Assembly (NCBI GenBank): GCA_948517135.1
Contig: CAORJJ010000074.1
Coordinates: 1 to 7,101, forward strand
Length of the DNA: 7,101 bases
Direction: 5' to 3'
Source of the DNA: an uncultured Clostridia bacterium
GTDB lineage: Bacteria > Bacillota > Clostridia > TANB77 > CAG-508
Shown: positions 7,014 to 7,101 of the stretch, piece by piece
Position numbering within the stretch: the stretch's first letter is position 1
Layout of the letters: each line of letters opens with the position of its first letter
Position numbers and translations under genes: made by a program
Notes under the pieces: model-generated
What the model was told of the DNA's origin: nothing
Databases searched by the model: none
What the model saw: the letters and a program-made list of their open reading frames with translations, nothing else

Positions 7014-7101
7014 TTACTTAGCTCCAAATTTTCTATTTCTTTTCTTAAAAACTTCTATTGCATTATCTAGATCTTCAGTAGAAAAATCTGGCCATAATTT
7101 T
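7014..7101 (-). CDS. uppS: Undecaprenyl diphosphate synthase (UppS), C-terminal end only
   Basis: Only the last 28 codons and the TAA stop (7016-7014) lie in the window; the gene runs off the right edge. The readable peptide starts KLWPDFSTEDLDNAIEVF and ends in a basic tail, NRKFGAK. LWPDF followed by an acidic helix and an Arg/Lys-rich end is the usual C-terminus of cis-prenyltransferases of the UppS family, which condense isopentenyl diphosphate onto farnesyl diphosphate to make the C55 lipid carrier for peptidoglycan. The identification rests on this short motif plus the position directly upstream of cdsA, the standard order in Bacillota. The catalytic part cannot be judged. Its stop is 27 bases from the cdsA start, so the two are probably co-transcribed. 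Confidence 0.85.
   Translation of the reverse strand, partial: KLWPDFSTEDLDNAIEVFKKRNRKFGAK

Overview
The window is a very AT-rich piece of a low-GC Gram-positive genome, with all genes on the minus strand. PolC-type replicative polymerase together with an uppS-cdsA-rseP-polC gene order points to Bacillota, most likely a clostridial or other uncultured gut-type lineage. The lineage is inferred from gene order and composition, not from a search.

Read in the direction of transcription (7101 down to 1), the order is: the last 28 codons of uppS (undecaprenyl diphosphate synthase); cdsA (CDP-diacylglycerol synthase); rseP (site-2 intramembrane protease, TTG start); a 190-residue zinc-ribbon membrane protein with a probable bacterial PH-like domain; and polC (DNA polymerase III alpha subunit). 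Gaps between genes are only about 14 to 27 bases and each downstream gene has its own Shine-Dalgarno. The whole set therefore looks like one operon whose promoter lies outside the window. It joins cell-envelope lipid supply and membrane proteolysis to chromosome replication, as is common in Bacillota. The genes dxr, ispG and proS, which often sit in this cluster in relatives, are absent here.

The most striking feature is that polC is split by a +1 frameshift. The upstream frame encodes residues 1-991 (N-terminal domain, OB, PHP, 3'-5' exonuclease, first part of the polymerase palm, zinc-binding segment), then reads Arg-Arg-stop. Dropping a single C at 1554 gives an uninterrupted 483-codon continuation that begins exactly with the conserved GDKEPDIDLNF catalytic motif and ends with a clamp-binding QMSLF tail. 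The joined protein would be 1474 residues. Because polC is essential, this is either a one-base sequencing or assembly error or a real recoding site. The shift lies at what I find to be the only in-frame CGG codon in the window, and an AGGA sits at prfB-like spacing upstream, so recoding deserves a check although an error remains the simpler explanation.

After polC there is a hairpin directly behind the stop codon, without a U-tract. The remaining roughly 60 bases hold nothing I can assign.
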